DNA of 64,000 nt from positions 13,325 to 77,324 of the forward strand of contig QFQX01000018.1 of the NCBI GenBank assembly GCA_003248775.1. The letters are read 5' to 3'. Source of the stretch: Shinella sp. (GTDB lineage Bacteria; Pseudomonadota; Alphaproteobacteria; Rhizobiales; Rhizobiaceae). This document shows positions 35,400-44,031 of the stretch, piece after piece. The notes beneath the pieces were generated by a model. That model was not told the DNA's origin. It ran no database searches and saw nothing but the letters and a program-made list of their open reading frames with translations. The translations under genes were made by a program, and so were the position numbers. Position 1 is the first letter of the stretch. Every line of letters begins with the position of its first letter.

Positions 35400-36329
35400 T
35401 TGAGGCCGATCATCACCAAGATCGTTCTGGCGTTTCGCCGCTTCCCGCAATGGCTGGTGGCGAAGCTCGTGCTCGTCCTGTTGCGGGTGCTGAAATTCCT
35501 GCCTGCTGATGCGGCGATCAATGCCTCCGACCGGGTGGTCCGCTTCATCGGACCGAAGATTTCGCGCCACAAGCTGATGATGACCAATCTTCGCAATGCC
35601 TTTCCGGAGAAAAGCGAAGCGGAGATCAACAGGATCGCCGCAGACGCGTGGGGGCATATGGGTCGCCAGCTTGCGGAATATGTCTTTCTCGACGAGCTTT
35701 TCGATTTCGATCCGGAACGTCAGGGCGAGGGCAGGGTCGAGGTCTCAGGCGTTCCGATCTTCATAGACCTTCTGGAAAATCCGCGCCCGTTCATCGTCTT
35801 CACCGGACATACCGGCAATTTCGAGATGCTGCCGGTAGCAGGAGCCGCCTTTGGTCTCTATGTGACGGTGCTGTTCCGCCCGCCGAACAATCCCTACATC
35901 GCCGACATGGTCTTCGACTTCCGGCGTGCGCGCATGGGCAATCTCGTGCCGTCCCATGCCGGTTCGTCCTTCCAGCTTGCCCGCCAGCTCGAGGCGGGTG
36001 CCGGCGTCGGCGTTCTGGTCGACCAGAAGTTCAAGAAGGGTCAGCCGACGACGTTCTTCGGCCAGGATGTTCGCACCAATCCGCTGCTCGCCAAACTTGT
36101 GCGCCAGTTCGGCTGCGAGGTCTATCCGGCTCGTTGTATCCGCCTGCCGAACAACCGCTACCGGCTGGAAATAGAGCCGAAGGTCGAGCTTCCGCGCGAC
36201 AAGGATGGCCGCATCGACGTGCAGGGCACGGCCCAGTATCTCAATGACAAGGTCGAATCCTGGGTGCGGGAATATCCAGAGCAGTGGCTCTGGTATCATG
36301 ATCGCTGGAACATCAAGAAAAATATCTAG
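35400..36329 (+). CDS. lpxXL: Lipid A very-long-chain acyltransferase LpxXL
   Basis: 309 residues beginning at TTG, 3 nt after the dehydrogenase stop. It belongs to the LpxL/HtrB lauroyltransferase family: an N-terminal hydrophobic anchor, the catalytic HX4E motif HTGNFE near residue 137, and VLFRPPNNPYIADMVFDFRRARMG and VDQKFKKGQPTTFFG further on. LpxXL moves the 27-hydroxyoctacosanoyl group from AcpXL to Kdo2-lipid IVA at the inner membrane. Its place at the end of this operon settles the specificity. Confidence 0.94.
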   Translation: MRPIITKIVLAFRRFPQWLVAKLVLVLLRVLKFLPADAAINASDRVVRFIGPKISRHKLMMTNLRNAFPEKSEAEINRIAADAWGHMGRQLAEYVFLDELFDFDPERQGEGRVEVSGVPIFIDLLENPRPFIVFTGHTGNFEMLPVAGAAFGLYVTVLFRPPNNPYIADMVFDFRRARMGNLVPSHAGSSFQLARQLEAGAGVGVLVDQKFKKGQPTTFFGQDVRTNPLLAKLVRQFGCEVYPARCIRLPNNRYRLEIEPKVELPRDKDGRIDVQGTAQYLNDKVESWVREYPEQWLWYHDRWNIKKNI

Positions 36330-36362
36330 CTCAAATCAGGGCCTTATCAGCAGATTATCGCT

Positions 36363-36411
36363 GTTGCAACGCAATTGCATGTGTTGCAAATGGCGACCTG
36401 TATCGTTGCAA
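36363..36411. repeat. Three direct GTTGCAA repeats upstream of the PAS gene
   Basis: GTTGCAA occurs at 36363, 36383 and 36405, a spacing of 20 and 22 nt (about two helical turns), with GCAATTGC between the first two. This kind of same-face array suggests protein binding. The rest of the 209-nt gap between lpxXL and the PAS gene shows no gene. Confidence 0.4.
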
Positions 36412-36538
36412 CCCGTGCATTTTGTGGGTGTCTTGCGAAGACTGGGGCGGAACTGAGCTGCGGCAATACCTGAGTTTTAGCTAGTTGAACGTGAGATACA
36501 TTCATGTTAACTCGCTGGAAATAAAATGAGACCTTTGG

Positions 36539-37324
36539 TTGTATTTTGTGTGCGTCTTCTCCGCGTGCGGCGGTGTTGTCTGGGGGTGTTGCCAATTGAC
36601 CTCAAACGAGTCCCATCAGGAGCGTCTGCTGCCGCTGTTCGAGGCGGTCTCGATGAAGAGCGTACAGCTCCAGCAGGCTATACGCGTCGGCGACGACCAA
36701 CTTGTGCGTCTGCTTGACCGGGAACTCGACCCGTTGATTTCCGCCGTGGTGAATTATCGGGCCGTGAACATGCGGGAAGTACAACTGCAGTTGCGCTTCG
36801 TCGGTAATCTGATCCGTGAGGATGCCGATGACAGGTCCTGCGTACTTCGGCACGCGGCTACCCTTTCGATCCTGCTGGACCGGTATTTCGGTTCCGACGT
36901 GAAGGCGGCCAGCGACGTGCCGACGGATGCGCCGAAGGCTCTGGGGCTGGGAGAGGATGACCTCCTCAACGAATCCATCCTGAACAACCTTCCCGATCGC
37001 GTGGCGGTGGTCACGCTTGACTACCGCTATCTCTACGCAAATCCGGCGCATGCGAGTTTCGTCGGAAGCACACCGCTCGATCTGGTCGGGCGCCGAATCT
37101 TCGATTTGCTGGGTGATATCGAGGCCAGCGTGGCCATTGAGAAATACCTCGACCGTTGCTTTGCAGGCGAACCGGTGGATTGTAGCTATTTCCACAGGGG
37201 AGAGGGATTCTGCAGCCTCATGCGCTGCAGGCTGACACCGCTACGTACACCGCGCGGCGATGTGATCGGCGCGGTCCTGATGCTGATGGACGGTGTGAAG
37301 GCGGCGGACGAAATCGCCGCCTGA
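36539..37324 (+). CDS. PAS-domain protein of unknown function
   Basis: Up to 261 residues. The start is uncertain: the frame opens with TTG at 36539, another TTG lies at 36596 and an ATG at 36653; the earliest start would add an odd Cys-rich leader. Residues ~1-120 are probably helical. The C-terminal half (ILNNLPDRVAVVTLDYRYLYANPAHASFVG...) is a PAS domain ending in the VIGAVLMLMDGVK strand. There is no kinase, cyclase or output domain, so it would act as a sensor through a partner. It lies next to the microaerobic gene block. Confidence 0.7.
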   Translation: MYFVCVFSACGGVVWGCCQLTSNESHQERLLPLFEAVSMKSVQLQQAIRVGDDQLVRLLDRELDPLISAVVNYRAVNMREVQLQLRFVGNLIREDADDRSCVLRHAATLSILLDRYFGSDVKAASDVPTDAPKALGLGEDDLLNESILNNLPDRVAVVTLDYRYLYANPAHASFVGSTPLDLVGRRIFDLLGDIEASVAIEKYLDRCFAGEPVDCSYFHRGEGFCSLMRCRLTPLRTPRGDVIGAVLMLMDGVKAADEIAA

Positions 37325-37334
37325 AGATAGTTTT

Positions 37335-37356
37335 CAGCGTTCGAACTTGAACGCTG
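37335..37356. terminator. Inverted repeat between the convergent PAS and hemerythrin genes
   Basis: CAGCGTTC and GAACGCTG form a perfect 8-bp stem with loop GAACTT. It lies in the 55-nt gap between two convergent genes. There is no T-run after it on either strand, so intrinsic termination is only a possibility. Confidence 0.35.
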
Positions 37357-37378
37357 CCGATGTCATCGCAGTTCCGCT

Positions 37379-37903
37379 TCAATTCGATCCGGATGCAACT
37401 GCACCATTTGTGACCTGTGGCAGCAGATATTCCCGTTCGAAGGCGATGTGGCGACGCATGCCCTCGAAAAAGCCGCGCAACATGTAGCCGACGGCCTCCA
37501 TGTTGACCTGGACGCCGGAGCCTAGCTTGAGCAAGGCGTCCGTGAGTTCCTCGGCAAAGCATTCGTCCTCGAAATGTTCGAATTTCAACCGGTGGAGCGT
37601 GTCGTGCAACCTCGGTGTCGCCGATAGCGCGGTCTCGATCCATGGAAAGAGGACCGTTTCCTCATAATGGTGGACGCCCTTGATCAATGGACCCAGTGCC
37701 TTGGCGGCGTAGATGCACTTCTGCCTGTTGATGCTGGCCGGAAGAGAATCAGCGATTTCTTCAAGTTCGCTACAGAGCGCGAGCTGTTCCTCATGGGCCT
37801 TGCAGAGCCAGGCAAGAGAACGTCGCTCATCCCTGAGCACATTAAGCGGCGGGAAGGGGCCTGTTCCGTTATCCGGATCCTTGTTTGTTGTCTTGCCGTG
37901 CAT
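37379..37903 (-). CDS. Hemerythrin HHE-domain protein
   Basis: 174 residues from the ATG at 37903, preceded by GGAG at a good distance; the open frame reaches 38065. Histidine/acid patterns of a four-helix HHE bundle are present: KAHEEQLALCSELE, GVHHYEETVLFPWIE, RLKFEHFEDECFAEEL and MRRHIAFEREYLLP. Such proteins bind O2, NO or iron through a di-iron centre. It is divergent from ccoN and shares the perfect FNR box, so it is likely induced under low oxygen, possibly for NO or O2 handling. The function is inferred. Confidence 0.85.
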   Translation of the reverse strand: MHGKTTNKDPDNGTGPFPPLNVLRDERRSLAWLCKAHEEQLALCSELEEIADSLPASINRQKCIYAAKALGPLIKGVHHYEETVLFPWIETALSATPRLHDTLHRLKFEHFEDECFAEELTDALLKLGSGVQVNMEAVGYMLRGFFEGMRRHIAFEREYLLPQVTNGAVASGSN

Positions 37904-38064
37904 ATCCGCTTTCTCCGGCGCGTCGATAGGTCGCGTATGATGTTGCCTCGTGTCCCCAGCCGTCCCAAATCGCCCATACACAAGGTTTTCCGCGTTCATC
38001 CCCTTTGGAACGCGAAACAATCGGGCGATGATGCAACTTTTTCCTAAAAGACCGCCCCCTTGCA

Positions 38065-38078
38065 TTGATTTGGATCAA
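38065..38078. promoter_or_regulatory. Perfect FNR/FixK anaerobox upstream of ccoN
   Basis: TTGATTTGGATCAA is an exact TTGAT-N4-ATCAA. It lies 111 nt before the ccoN ATG and 162 nt before the hemerythrin ATG on the other strand, so it can activate both. Confidence 0.9.
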
Positions 38079-38189
38079 GGTGTCTTCTTGATACGAATGC
38101 GAATTCTGCACACGACGCAGGGGGAATCTGTTCGTGCGCGAGAAGATGATCCCTGTGAATGATCAGCAAGCCGTTGGGGGATTCCAACA

Positions 38190-39821
38190 ATGAATTACAC
38201 GTTAGAAACAATGGTGATGGCGTTGCTCGCCTTCGCCGCGCTGCTGGGGGCGGCTTTCGCCTACGACAGCCTGTTCGCGACCCATATGTGGGTTGCGTTC
38301 TTCGTGCTCACAGCAGGCACGATTGTCATGCTGCGGCGGATGAAGTTCGCGCCGGTCAATGCGAAGACTGCCGCCCAGATCAAGTCCGAGTACTTCGACG
38401 AAGTGGTCAAGTACGGCGTTATCGCCACGGTGTTCTGGGGCGTTGTCGGCTTCCTGGTCGGCGTCGTCGTTGCGCTTCAGTTGGCATTTCCCGACCTGAA
38501 CATCGAACCGTGGTTTAATTTTGGTCGTATGCGTCCTCTGCATACATCCGCGGTTATTTTCGCGTTCGGTGGTAATGCTCTGATCGCCACGTCCTTCTAC
38601 GTGGTTCAGCGCACCTCGCGCCAGCGCCTGTTCGGTGGCTCGCTCGGCTGGTTTGTGTTCTGGGGCTACAACCTGTTCATCGTGATGGCGGCAACCGGAT
38701 ACCTGCTCGGGATCACCGAAGGCCGCGAATATGCCGAGCCGGAATGGTATGTCGATATATGGCTGACCATCGTTTGGGTTGCCTATCTGATCGCATTCAT
38801 CGGAACGATCTTCACCCGCAAGGAATCGCACATTTATGTCGCGAACTGGTTCTACCTGTCGTTCATCGTCACCATCGCGATGCTCCACATCGTCAACAAT
38901 CTGTCGATGCCGGTATCCTTCCTTGGCTACAAGAGCTATTCGCTCTTCTCGGGCGTACAGGACGCGCTGACCCAGTGGTGGTATGGCCATAACGCCGTCG
39001 GCTTCTTCCTGACAGCGGGCTTCCTCGGCATGATGTACTACTTCGTGCCGAAGCAGGCCGGTCGTCCGGTCTATTCCTATCGTCTGTCGATCATCCACTT
39101 CTGGGCTCTGATCTTCATGTATATCTGGGCCGGCCCGCACCACCTGCACTACACCGCGCTGCCCGATTGGGCCCAGACGCTTGGCATGGTTTTCTCCATC
39201 ATGCTTTGGATGCCCTCCTGGGGTGGCATGATCAACGGCCTGATGACGCTTTCGGGCGCATGGGACAAGATCCGTACCGACCCGATCGTCCGCATGATGG
39301 TCATCGCCATCGCCTTCTACGGCATGTCGACCTTCGAAGGCCCGATGATGTCGATCAAGTCGGTCAACTCGCTCAGCCACTACACCGACTGGACCATCGG
39401 TCACGTTCACTCTGGCGCTCTCGGCTGGGTCGGCATGATCACCTTCGGTGCCGTCTACTACCTGACTCCGAAGCTGTGGAACCGTAACCGTCTCTACTCG
39501 CTGCGCATGGTCAACTGGCACTTCTGGCTCGCAACCCTCGGCATCGTTATCTACGCCGCCGTTCTGTGGGTCGCCGGTATCCAGCAGGGCCTGATGTGGC
39601 GCGAATACGACAGCCAGGGCTTCCTGGTCTACTCGTTTGCCGAATCGGTAGCCGCGATGTTCCCGTACTACGTCCTGCGTGCCGTCGGTGGTGGTCTCTA
39701 CCTCCTGGGTGGCATCGTCATGGCCTACAACGTGCTGATGACAATCCTCGGCTACGAACGCCAGGAAGCTCCGATCCCGGGCTCCACCGTTCCTGCCGCC
39801 GCTGTCCAGCCGGCTGAATAA
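38190..39821 (+). CDS. ccoN: cbb3-type cytochrome c oxidase subunit I
   Basis: 543 residues with about 12-14 membrane segments. Heme and copper ligand regions are recognisable: RMRPLHTSAVIFAFGGNAL, WWYGHNAVGFFLTAGFLGMMYYFVPK (Cu-B histidine) and HFWALIFMYIWAGPHHLHYTALPDW. WTIGHVHSGALGW near residue 405 holds the C-terminal heme ligands. It is the catalytic subunit of the high-affinity oxidase used in microaerobic or symbiotic respiration (FixN). It is the first gene of ccoNOQP, under an FNR box. Confidence 0.97.
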   Translation: MNYTLETMVMALLAFAALLGAAFAYDSLFATHMWVAFFVLTAGTIVMLRRMKFAPVNAKTAAQIKSEYFDEVVKYGVIATVFWGVVGFLVGVVVALQLAFPDLNIEPWFNFGRMRPLHTSAVIFAFGGNALIATSFYVVQRTSRQRLFGGSLGWFVFWGYNLFIVMAATGYLLGITEGREYAEPEWYVDIWLTIVWVAYLIAFIGTIFTRKESHIYVANWFYLSFIVTIAMLHIVNNLSMPVSFLGYKSYSLFSGVQDALTQWWYGHNAVGFFLTAGFLGMMYYFVPKQAGRPVYSYRLSIIHFWALIFMYIWAGPHHLHYTALPDWAQTLGMVFSIMLWMPSWGGMINGLMTLSGAWDKIRTDPIVRMMVIAIAFYGMSTFEGPMMSIKSVNSLSHYTDWTIGHVHSGALGWVGMITFGAVYYLTPKLWNRNRLYSLRMVNWHFWLATLGIVIYAAVLWVAGIQQGLMWREYDSQGFLVYSFAESVAAMFPYYVLRAVGGGLYLLGGIVMAYNVLMTILGYERQEAPIPGSTVPAAAVQPAE

Positions 39822-39835
39822 GAAGGAAGGCTTTC

Positions 39836-40567
39836 ATGTCCATTCTTGATAAACACGCAATCCTCGAGAAGAACGCGAGCCTTCTGTTCCTCGGATCCCT
39901 GCTGGTGGTCACCATCGGCGGGATCGTGGAAATCGCTCCGCTGTTCTATCTCGAGAACACCATCGAGAAGGTCGAGGGAATGCGACCTTACTCGCCGCTC
40001 GAACTCGCGGGCCGGAACATCTACATCCGTGAAGGCTGCTATGTCTGTCACAGCCAGATGATCCGCCCGTTCCGCGACGAGGTGGAGCGCTACGGTCACT
40101 ACTCGCTGGCAGCGGAGTCGATGTACGACCATCCGTTCCAGTGGGGCTCGAAGCGGACGGGACCCGATCTCGCCCGCGTCGGCGACCGTTACTCGAACGA
40201 GTGGCACGTACAGCATCTGACCGAACCGCGCGATGTCGTGCCGGAATCGATCATGCCAAGCTATGCGTTCCTGAAGACGACGCCGCTCAAGGTCACCAAT
40301 GTTGCCATGGACCTCAAGGCCAACCGCACCGTTGGCGTCCCCTATACGGACGAAATGATCGACAATGCCGCAGCCGATCTCGCCGCCCAGGCGGACCCGA
40401 ATGCGGATACCGCGGCACTGCTCGCACGTTATCCGAAGGCCAAGGTCGGCGACTTCGACGGCAATCCGGCCCAGCTCTCCGAGATGGATGCCCTGATCGC
40501 TTATCTCCAAATGCTTGGTACGCTCGTAGATTTCTCGACCTACGACGATGCGACCGGTTACCGCTGA
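39836..40567 (+). CDS. ccoO: cbb3 oxidase mono-heme cytochrome c subunit
   Basis: 243 residues. There is one N-terminal membrane anchor (SLLFLGSLLVVTIGGIVEIAPLFYL) and one heme c site, CYVCHSQ near residue 69. VERYGHYSLAAESMYDHPFQWGSKRTGPDLARVG is the usual CcoO block. It passes electrons from CcoP to CcoN on the periplasmic side. It starts 14 nt after ccoN with AAGGAAGG as ribosome binding site. Confidence 0.97.
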   Translation: MSILDKHAILEKNASLLFLGSLLVVTIGGIVEIAPLFYLENTIEKVEGMRPYSPLELAGRNIYIREGCYVCHSQMIRPFRDEVERYGHYSLAAESMYDHPFQWGSKRTGPDLARVGDRYSNEWHVQHLTEPRDVVPESIMPSYAFLKTTPLKVTNVAMDLKANRTVGVPYTDEMIDNAAADLAAQADPNADTAALLARYPKAKVGDFDGNPAQLSEMDALIAYLQMLGTLVDFSTYDDATGYR

Positions 40568-40577
40568 GGAGGAGCAC

Positions 40578-40730
40578 ATGGAAACCTATAACGCCATGCG
40601 CCACTTCGCAGACAGCTGGGGCTTGCTCGGCATGACGTTGTTCTTCGTGGGCGTCGTCGTGTTCACCTTGCGGCCCGGCGGAAAAAAATCGGCCGATGAT
40701 GCAGCACGCATCCCTCTCCAGGAGGACTAA
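40578..40730 (+). CDS. ccoQ: cbb3 oxidase small subunit CcoQ
   Basis: 50 residues from the ATG at 40578 (METYNAMRHFADSW...), with GAGGAG just upstream. It has one membrane helix (GLLGMTLFFVGVVVFTL) and a short cytoplasmic tail. CcoQ stabilises the CcoNOP complex. The size and position between ccoO and ccoP are diagnostic. Confidence 0.93.
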   Translation: METYNAMRHFADSWGLLGMTLFFVGVVVFTLRPGGKKSADDAARIPLQED

Positions 40731-40733
40731 GAG

Positions 40734-41597
40734 ATGGCACAAAAACATATTGACGAAATCAGTGGCGTCGAAACCACCGGCCACGAATGGGACGGCATTC
40801 GCGAACTGAATAACCCGATGCCACGCTGGTGGGTTTATACCTTCTACCTGACCATCCTTTGGGCCATCGGCTATACGATCGCCTATCCGGCCTGGCCGCT
40901 TCTGAAGGAAAACACCAAGGGTGTGCTCGGCTTCTCCAGCCGCGCAGAGGTCGCGGCCGAGCTCAACGAGGCCAAGGCTGCCCAGTCCGTCTTCGTCGAG
41001 AAGATCGCTGCACTGCCGCTGGCCGAGATCGTTGCCAATCCGGAACTGGCCCAGTTCGCAACGGCTGGCGGCGCTGCCGCCTTCAAGGTCAACTGCACAC
41101 CCTGCCACGGCTCCGGCGCCACGGGTGGCGTCGGCTATCCGAACCTCAACGACGATGACTGGCTGTGGGGTGGCGATCTCGAATCGCTCTACACCACCAT
41201 CGCCCACGGCATCCGCTATGAGAGCGATCCGGACACCCGCGTTTCGGAAATGCCGGCATTCGCCGACATTCTCGAGCCCGAGCAGGTCAAGCAGGTTGCC
41301 GCCTACGTCGTCAGCCTGACTGCAACCCCGTCCGATGCAGCTCTCGTGGAGCCCGGCAAACAGGTCTTCGCAGACAACTGCGCCTCCTGCCACGGCGAAG
41401 ATGCCAAGGGCGGCCGCGACTTCGGCGCTCCGAACCTTGCAGACGCCATCTGGCTGAAGGTCAACGGTGAAGCCGAGATCGCAGCGCAGGTCTCACACCC
41501 GAAGCACGGCGTCATGCCGGCCTGGAGTGCGCGCCTGGGTGACACCACCGTCAAGGAATTGACGGTCTACGTTCACTCGCTCGGCGGCGGCGAATAA
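40734..41597 (+). CDS. ccoP: cbb3 oxidase di-heme cytochrome c subunit
   Basis: 287 residues. An N-terminal membrane helix (PRWWVYTFYLTILWAIGYTIAYPAW) is followed by two cytochrome c domains, with CTPCHGS near residue 120 and CASCHGE near 218. It accepts electrons from soluble or membrane cytochromes c. It is the last gene of ccoNOQP and is followed by a structured region and a terminator. Confidence 0.97.
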   Translation: MAQKHIDEISGVETTGHEWDGIRELNNPMPRWWVYTFYLTILWAIGYTIAYPAWPLLKENTKGVLGFSSRAEVAAELNEAKAAQSVFVEKIAALPLAEIVANPELAQFATAGGAAAFKVNCTPCHGSGATGGVGYPNLNDDDWLWGGDLESLYTTIAHGIRYESDPDTRVSEMPAFADILEPEQVKQVAAYVVSLTATPSDAALVEPGKQVFADNCASCHGEDAKGGRDFGAPNLADAIWLKVNGEAEIAAQVSHPKHGVMPAWSARLGDTTVKELTVYVHSLGGGE

Positions 41598-41610
41598 GCC
41601 CACAAACTAT

Positions 41611-41757
41611 TGATCTGGTGGGGCGATTTGTCCTGACAGATGGCTACCATCTGTTAGGATCGCACCACTAGGCTGTGGTGGACATGCGAAACACCCTCCG
41701 CCACAGCTCCAGCCATCTCGCTCTTCGAACCACGCTCTCCGGGGCGTGGTTTTTTTG
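41611..41757 (+). ncRNA. Candidate structured RNA / 3' UTR element between ccoP and ccoG
   Basis: Three consecutive hairpins fill this stretch. The first is a 13-bp stem (41631-41643 with 41647-41659, loop CTA), extended by TGGTG/CACCA outside. The second is GCTGTGGTGG (41672-41681) with CCGCCACAGC (41698-41707), and its loop contains CCCT. The third is an intrinsic terminator. The layout looks like a small RNA or a 3' UTR-derived RNA released from the ccoNOQP transcript. There is no promoter-sized gap before it. I do not recognise it as a named family. Confidence 0.5.
41728..41756 (+). terminator. Rho-independent terminator after ccoNOQP
   Basis: AACCACGC (41728-41735) pairs with GCGTGGTT (41744-41751) and runs into seven T residues. 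It is the clearest intrinsic terminator in the window and separates the ccoNOQP and ccoGHIS transcripts. Confidence 0.9.
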
Positions 41758-41944
41758 TCGCTGGGGGCAGGCGTTCTGTGAGTGAATTGAAGCGAAAACC
41801 GACAAATTCAGCTATATTCCAGCAATATCGGAAGGTTGTATAGATTTTTTCATATGTATTGCGACGCTTCGCCGCTGCTTGATATAAGTCAAGGCGGGTT
41901 ATCATGCCAAATGGGAGAAGAAACACCGAACAACGAGGTCTCCG
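41758..41944. promoter_or_regulatory. ccoG promoter region
   Basis: AT-richer stretch between the ccoP terminator and ccoG. It carries an FNR box (41879-41892) and no ORF. An independent FNR-dependent promoter for ccoGHIS is expected here. Confidence 0.6.
41879..41892. promoter_or_regulatory. FNR/FixK-type anaerobox upstream of ccoG
   Basis: TTGATATAAGTCAA matches TTGAT-N4-ATCAA with one mismatch, the same one as in the hemN box. It lies 53 nt before the ccoG ATG. Confidence 0.82.
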
Positions 41945-43534
41945 ATGAAACTGCATGCTGATAAAGGGAAGGCGGGCGAGCCCGCGGAAGTCGAACGTCT
42001 GGACGCTGAAGCGGTGATGTCGGCCAAGACGCGCCGTCCGCTTTACGAGGCGCGCAAGAAGATCTTCCCAAAACGGGCTGAAGGACGCTTTCGCCAGTTC
42101 AAGTGGCTGGTCATGTTCGTCACTCTCGGCATTTATTATCTCACGCCCTGGCTTCGCTGGGATCGCGGTGAATTCGCTCCCGATCAGGCCGTGTTGATCG
42201 ACCTTGCCCATCGGCGTTTCTATTTCTTCTTCATCGAGATCTGGCCTCAGGAGTTCTTCTTCGTCGCGGGCCTTCTTGTCATGGCCGGTTTCGGCCTGTT
42301 CCTGATCACATCGGCAGTAGGACGTGCATGGTGTGGCTATACCTGTCCCCAGACAGTGTGGGTGGATCTCTTCCTCGTGGTGGAACGGGCCATCGAAGGC
42401 GACCGCAATGCCCGTATGAAGCTTGAAAATGCGCCATGGACTTTCGACAAGATCTGGAAGCGCGTATCCAAGCATGCAATCTGGCTGGCGATCGGCGTGG
42501 CCACTGGCGGTGCCTGGATCTTCTATTTTGCCGATGCGCCGACGCTCCTGATGGATTTCGTGACCGGACAGGCGCAATCCGTCGCCTACATGACCGTCGC
42601 CATCCTGACCGCCACAACCTATGTGTTCGGCGGGCTGATGCGCGAGCAGGTCTGTATTTACATGTGCCCGTGGCCGCGTATTCAGGCGGCGATGCTGGAT
42701 GAGAATTCGCTGGTAGTCACCTATAACGACTGGCGTGGCGAGCCACGTTCGCGGCATGCCAAGAAGGCAGCAGCGGCCGGGGAAATCGTCGGGGATTGCG
42801 TCGATTGTAATGCCTGCGTCGCTGTCTGTCCCATGGGTATCGACATTCGCGACGGGCAGCAGCTCGAATGCATCACCTGTGCGTTGTGCATCGATGCCTG
42901 CGACGGCGTAATGGACAAGATCGGCAAGCCGCGCGGGCTTATCGCCTATGCGACGCTTGATGAATACCAGGGGAACATGGCGCTCGCGACCGGCAACGGT
43001 GCGACCGCGATCAATCCCTTGAACATCCGCGCAGCCGATGGTTCGTTCAGCGACAAGGTCCGGCACTTCAACTGGCGAATCATCTTCCGGGCGCGGACAC
43101 TGCTCTACATGGGTGTCTGGTCGGCCGTGGGTATCGGTCTTCTGGTTGCGCTGTTGAGCCGCGACCGGCTTGAACTCAACGTGTTGCATGACCGCAATCC
43201 GCAATACGTACTCGAATCCAACGGTTCGATCCGCAATGGATACACACTCCGCATCTTGAACATGATCCCTCAGCCCCGCAATATCGTGGTGTCGCTCGAC
43301 GGGCTGCCGAATGCAACCATGAAGGTGAACGGTGTTTCTTCAGATGAAGTGCGTTCGTTCTCCGTCTCCGTGCAGCCGGACGAGGCGACGACGCTCAAGG
43401 TATTCGTGACGCTGCCCGGCGATCAGGTAGCATGGGAATCGGAACAGTTCCGTTTCACCATCAAGGATGCGGCGGGCGATGAGGAAAACTCTTACAAGGC
43501 CGTGTTCAATGGGCCCGGAGTGAAGAAGAAATGA
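41945..43534 (+). CDS. ccoG: CcoG/FixG (RdxA-like) cytochrome oxidase assembly ferredoxin
   Basis: 529 residues. Membrane segments occur in the first half, including GRAWCGYTCPQTVWVDLF. Two 4Fe-4S ferredoxin motifs follow: CVDCNACVAVCPMGID near residue 286 and CITCALCIDACD near 310. The C-terminal domain is Ig-like (FixG C). CcoG reduces copper for cbb3 assembly. It is the first gene of ccoGHIS, with ccoH overlapping by 4 nt. Confidence 0.95.
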   Translation: MKLHADKGKAGEPAEVERLDAEAVMSAKTRRPLYEARKKIFPKRAEGRFRQFKWLVMFVTLGIYYLTPWLRWDRGEFAPDQAVLIDLAHRRFYFFFIEIWPQEFFFVAGLLVMAGFGLFLITSAVGRAWCGYTCPQTVWVDLFLVVERAIEGDRNARMKLENAPWTFDKIWKRVSKHAIWLAIGVATGGAWIFYFADAPTLLMDFVTGQAQSVAYMTVAILTATTYVFGGLMREQVCIYMCPWPRIQAAMLDENSLVVTYNDWRGEPRSRHAKKAAAAGEIVGDCVDCNACVAVCPMGIDIRDGQQLECITCALCIDACDGVMDKIGKPRGLIAYATLDEYQGNMALATGNGATAINPLNIRAADGSFSDKVRHFNWRIIFRARTLLYMGVWSAVGIGLLVALLSRDRLELNVLHDRNPQYVLESNGSIRNGYTLRILNMIPQPRNIVVSLDGLPNATMKVNGVSSDEVRSFSVSVQPDEATTLKVFVTLPGDQVAWESEQFRFTIKDAAGDEENSYKAVFNGPGVKKK

Positions 43535-44031
43535 GTGCTGCAGGCAAGGAAAAGGCCGGGTTCGTTTTTACCGGCAGACATATGCTGGCCAGTATTGTGA
43601 CGTTCTTCGGTGTCGTCATTACCGTCAACTTGACGATGGCTTATTACGCCTCATCGACATGGAGCGGTCTGGTGGTACAGAATACCTACGTCGCCAGCCA
43701 GGAATTCAACAGCAAGGCAGCCGCCATTCGCGGCATGCTGGCAACGGGCATCAGGGGAAAGCTCGATGTCAAGAACGACAAGATCACCTATACGCTCACG
43801 CTTCCCGGCGATGAACCCGTCGTCGCGGATGAGGTGACGGCCCACTTCAAGCGACCCGTCGGCGAGAAACAGGATTTCACGGTAAAGCTCGTCCCTGCGG
43901 GAAACGGTGTCTACGTTGCTGAGCACGAGGTGGCAACCGGCCATTGGATCGTTGAGGTTAAAGCCGCGAAAGACGGCAAGCTGATCATGCACGAAGCCAA
44001 CCGCATCGCGGTCATCGGAGGACGGAAATGA
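43531..44031 (+). CDS. ccoH: CcoH/FixH cbb3 oxidase assembly protein
   Basis: 166 residues. One N-terminal membrane helix (MLASIVTFFGVVITVNLTMAYYA) is followed by a periplasmic beta-rich domain, as in FixH. It associates with the assembling cbb3 complex. Start and stop overlap ccoG and ccoI by 4 nt each, so translation is coupled throughout. Confidence 0.92.
   Translation: MSAAGKEKAGFVFTGRHMLASIVTFFGVVITVNLTMAYYASSTWSGLVVQNTYVASQEFNSKAAAIRGMLATGIRGKLDVKNDKITYTLTLPGDEPVVADEVTAHFKRPVGEKQDFTVKLVPAGNGVYVAEHEVATGHWIVEVKAAKDGKLIMHEANRIAVIGGRK

Noticed and set aside
38202..39521. A 439-residue minus-strand open frame opposite ccoN
   Set aside because: The charged, low-complexity translation is the expected complement of a hydrophobic membrane protein.
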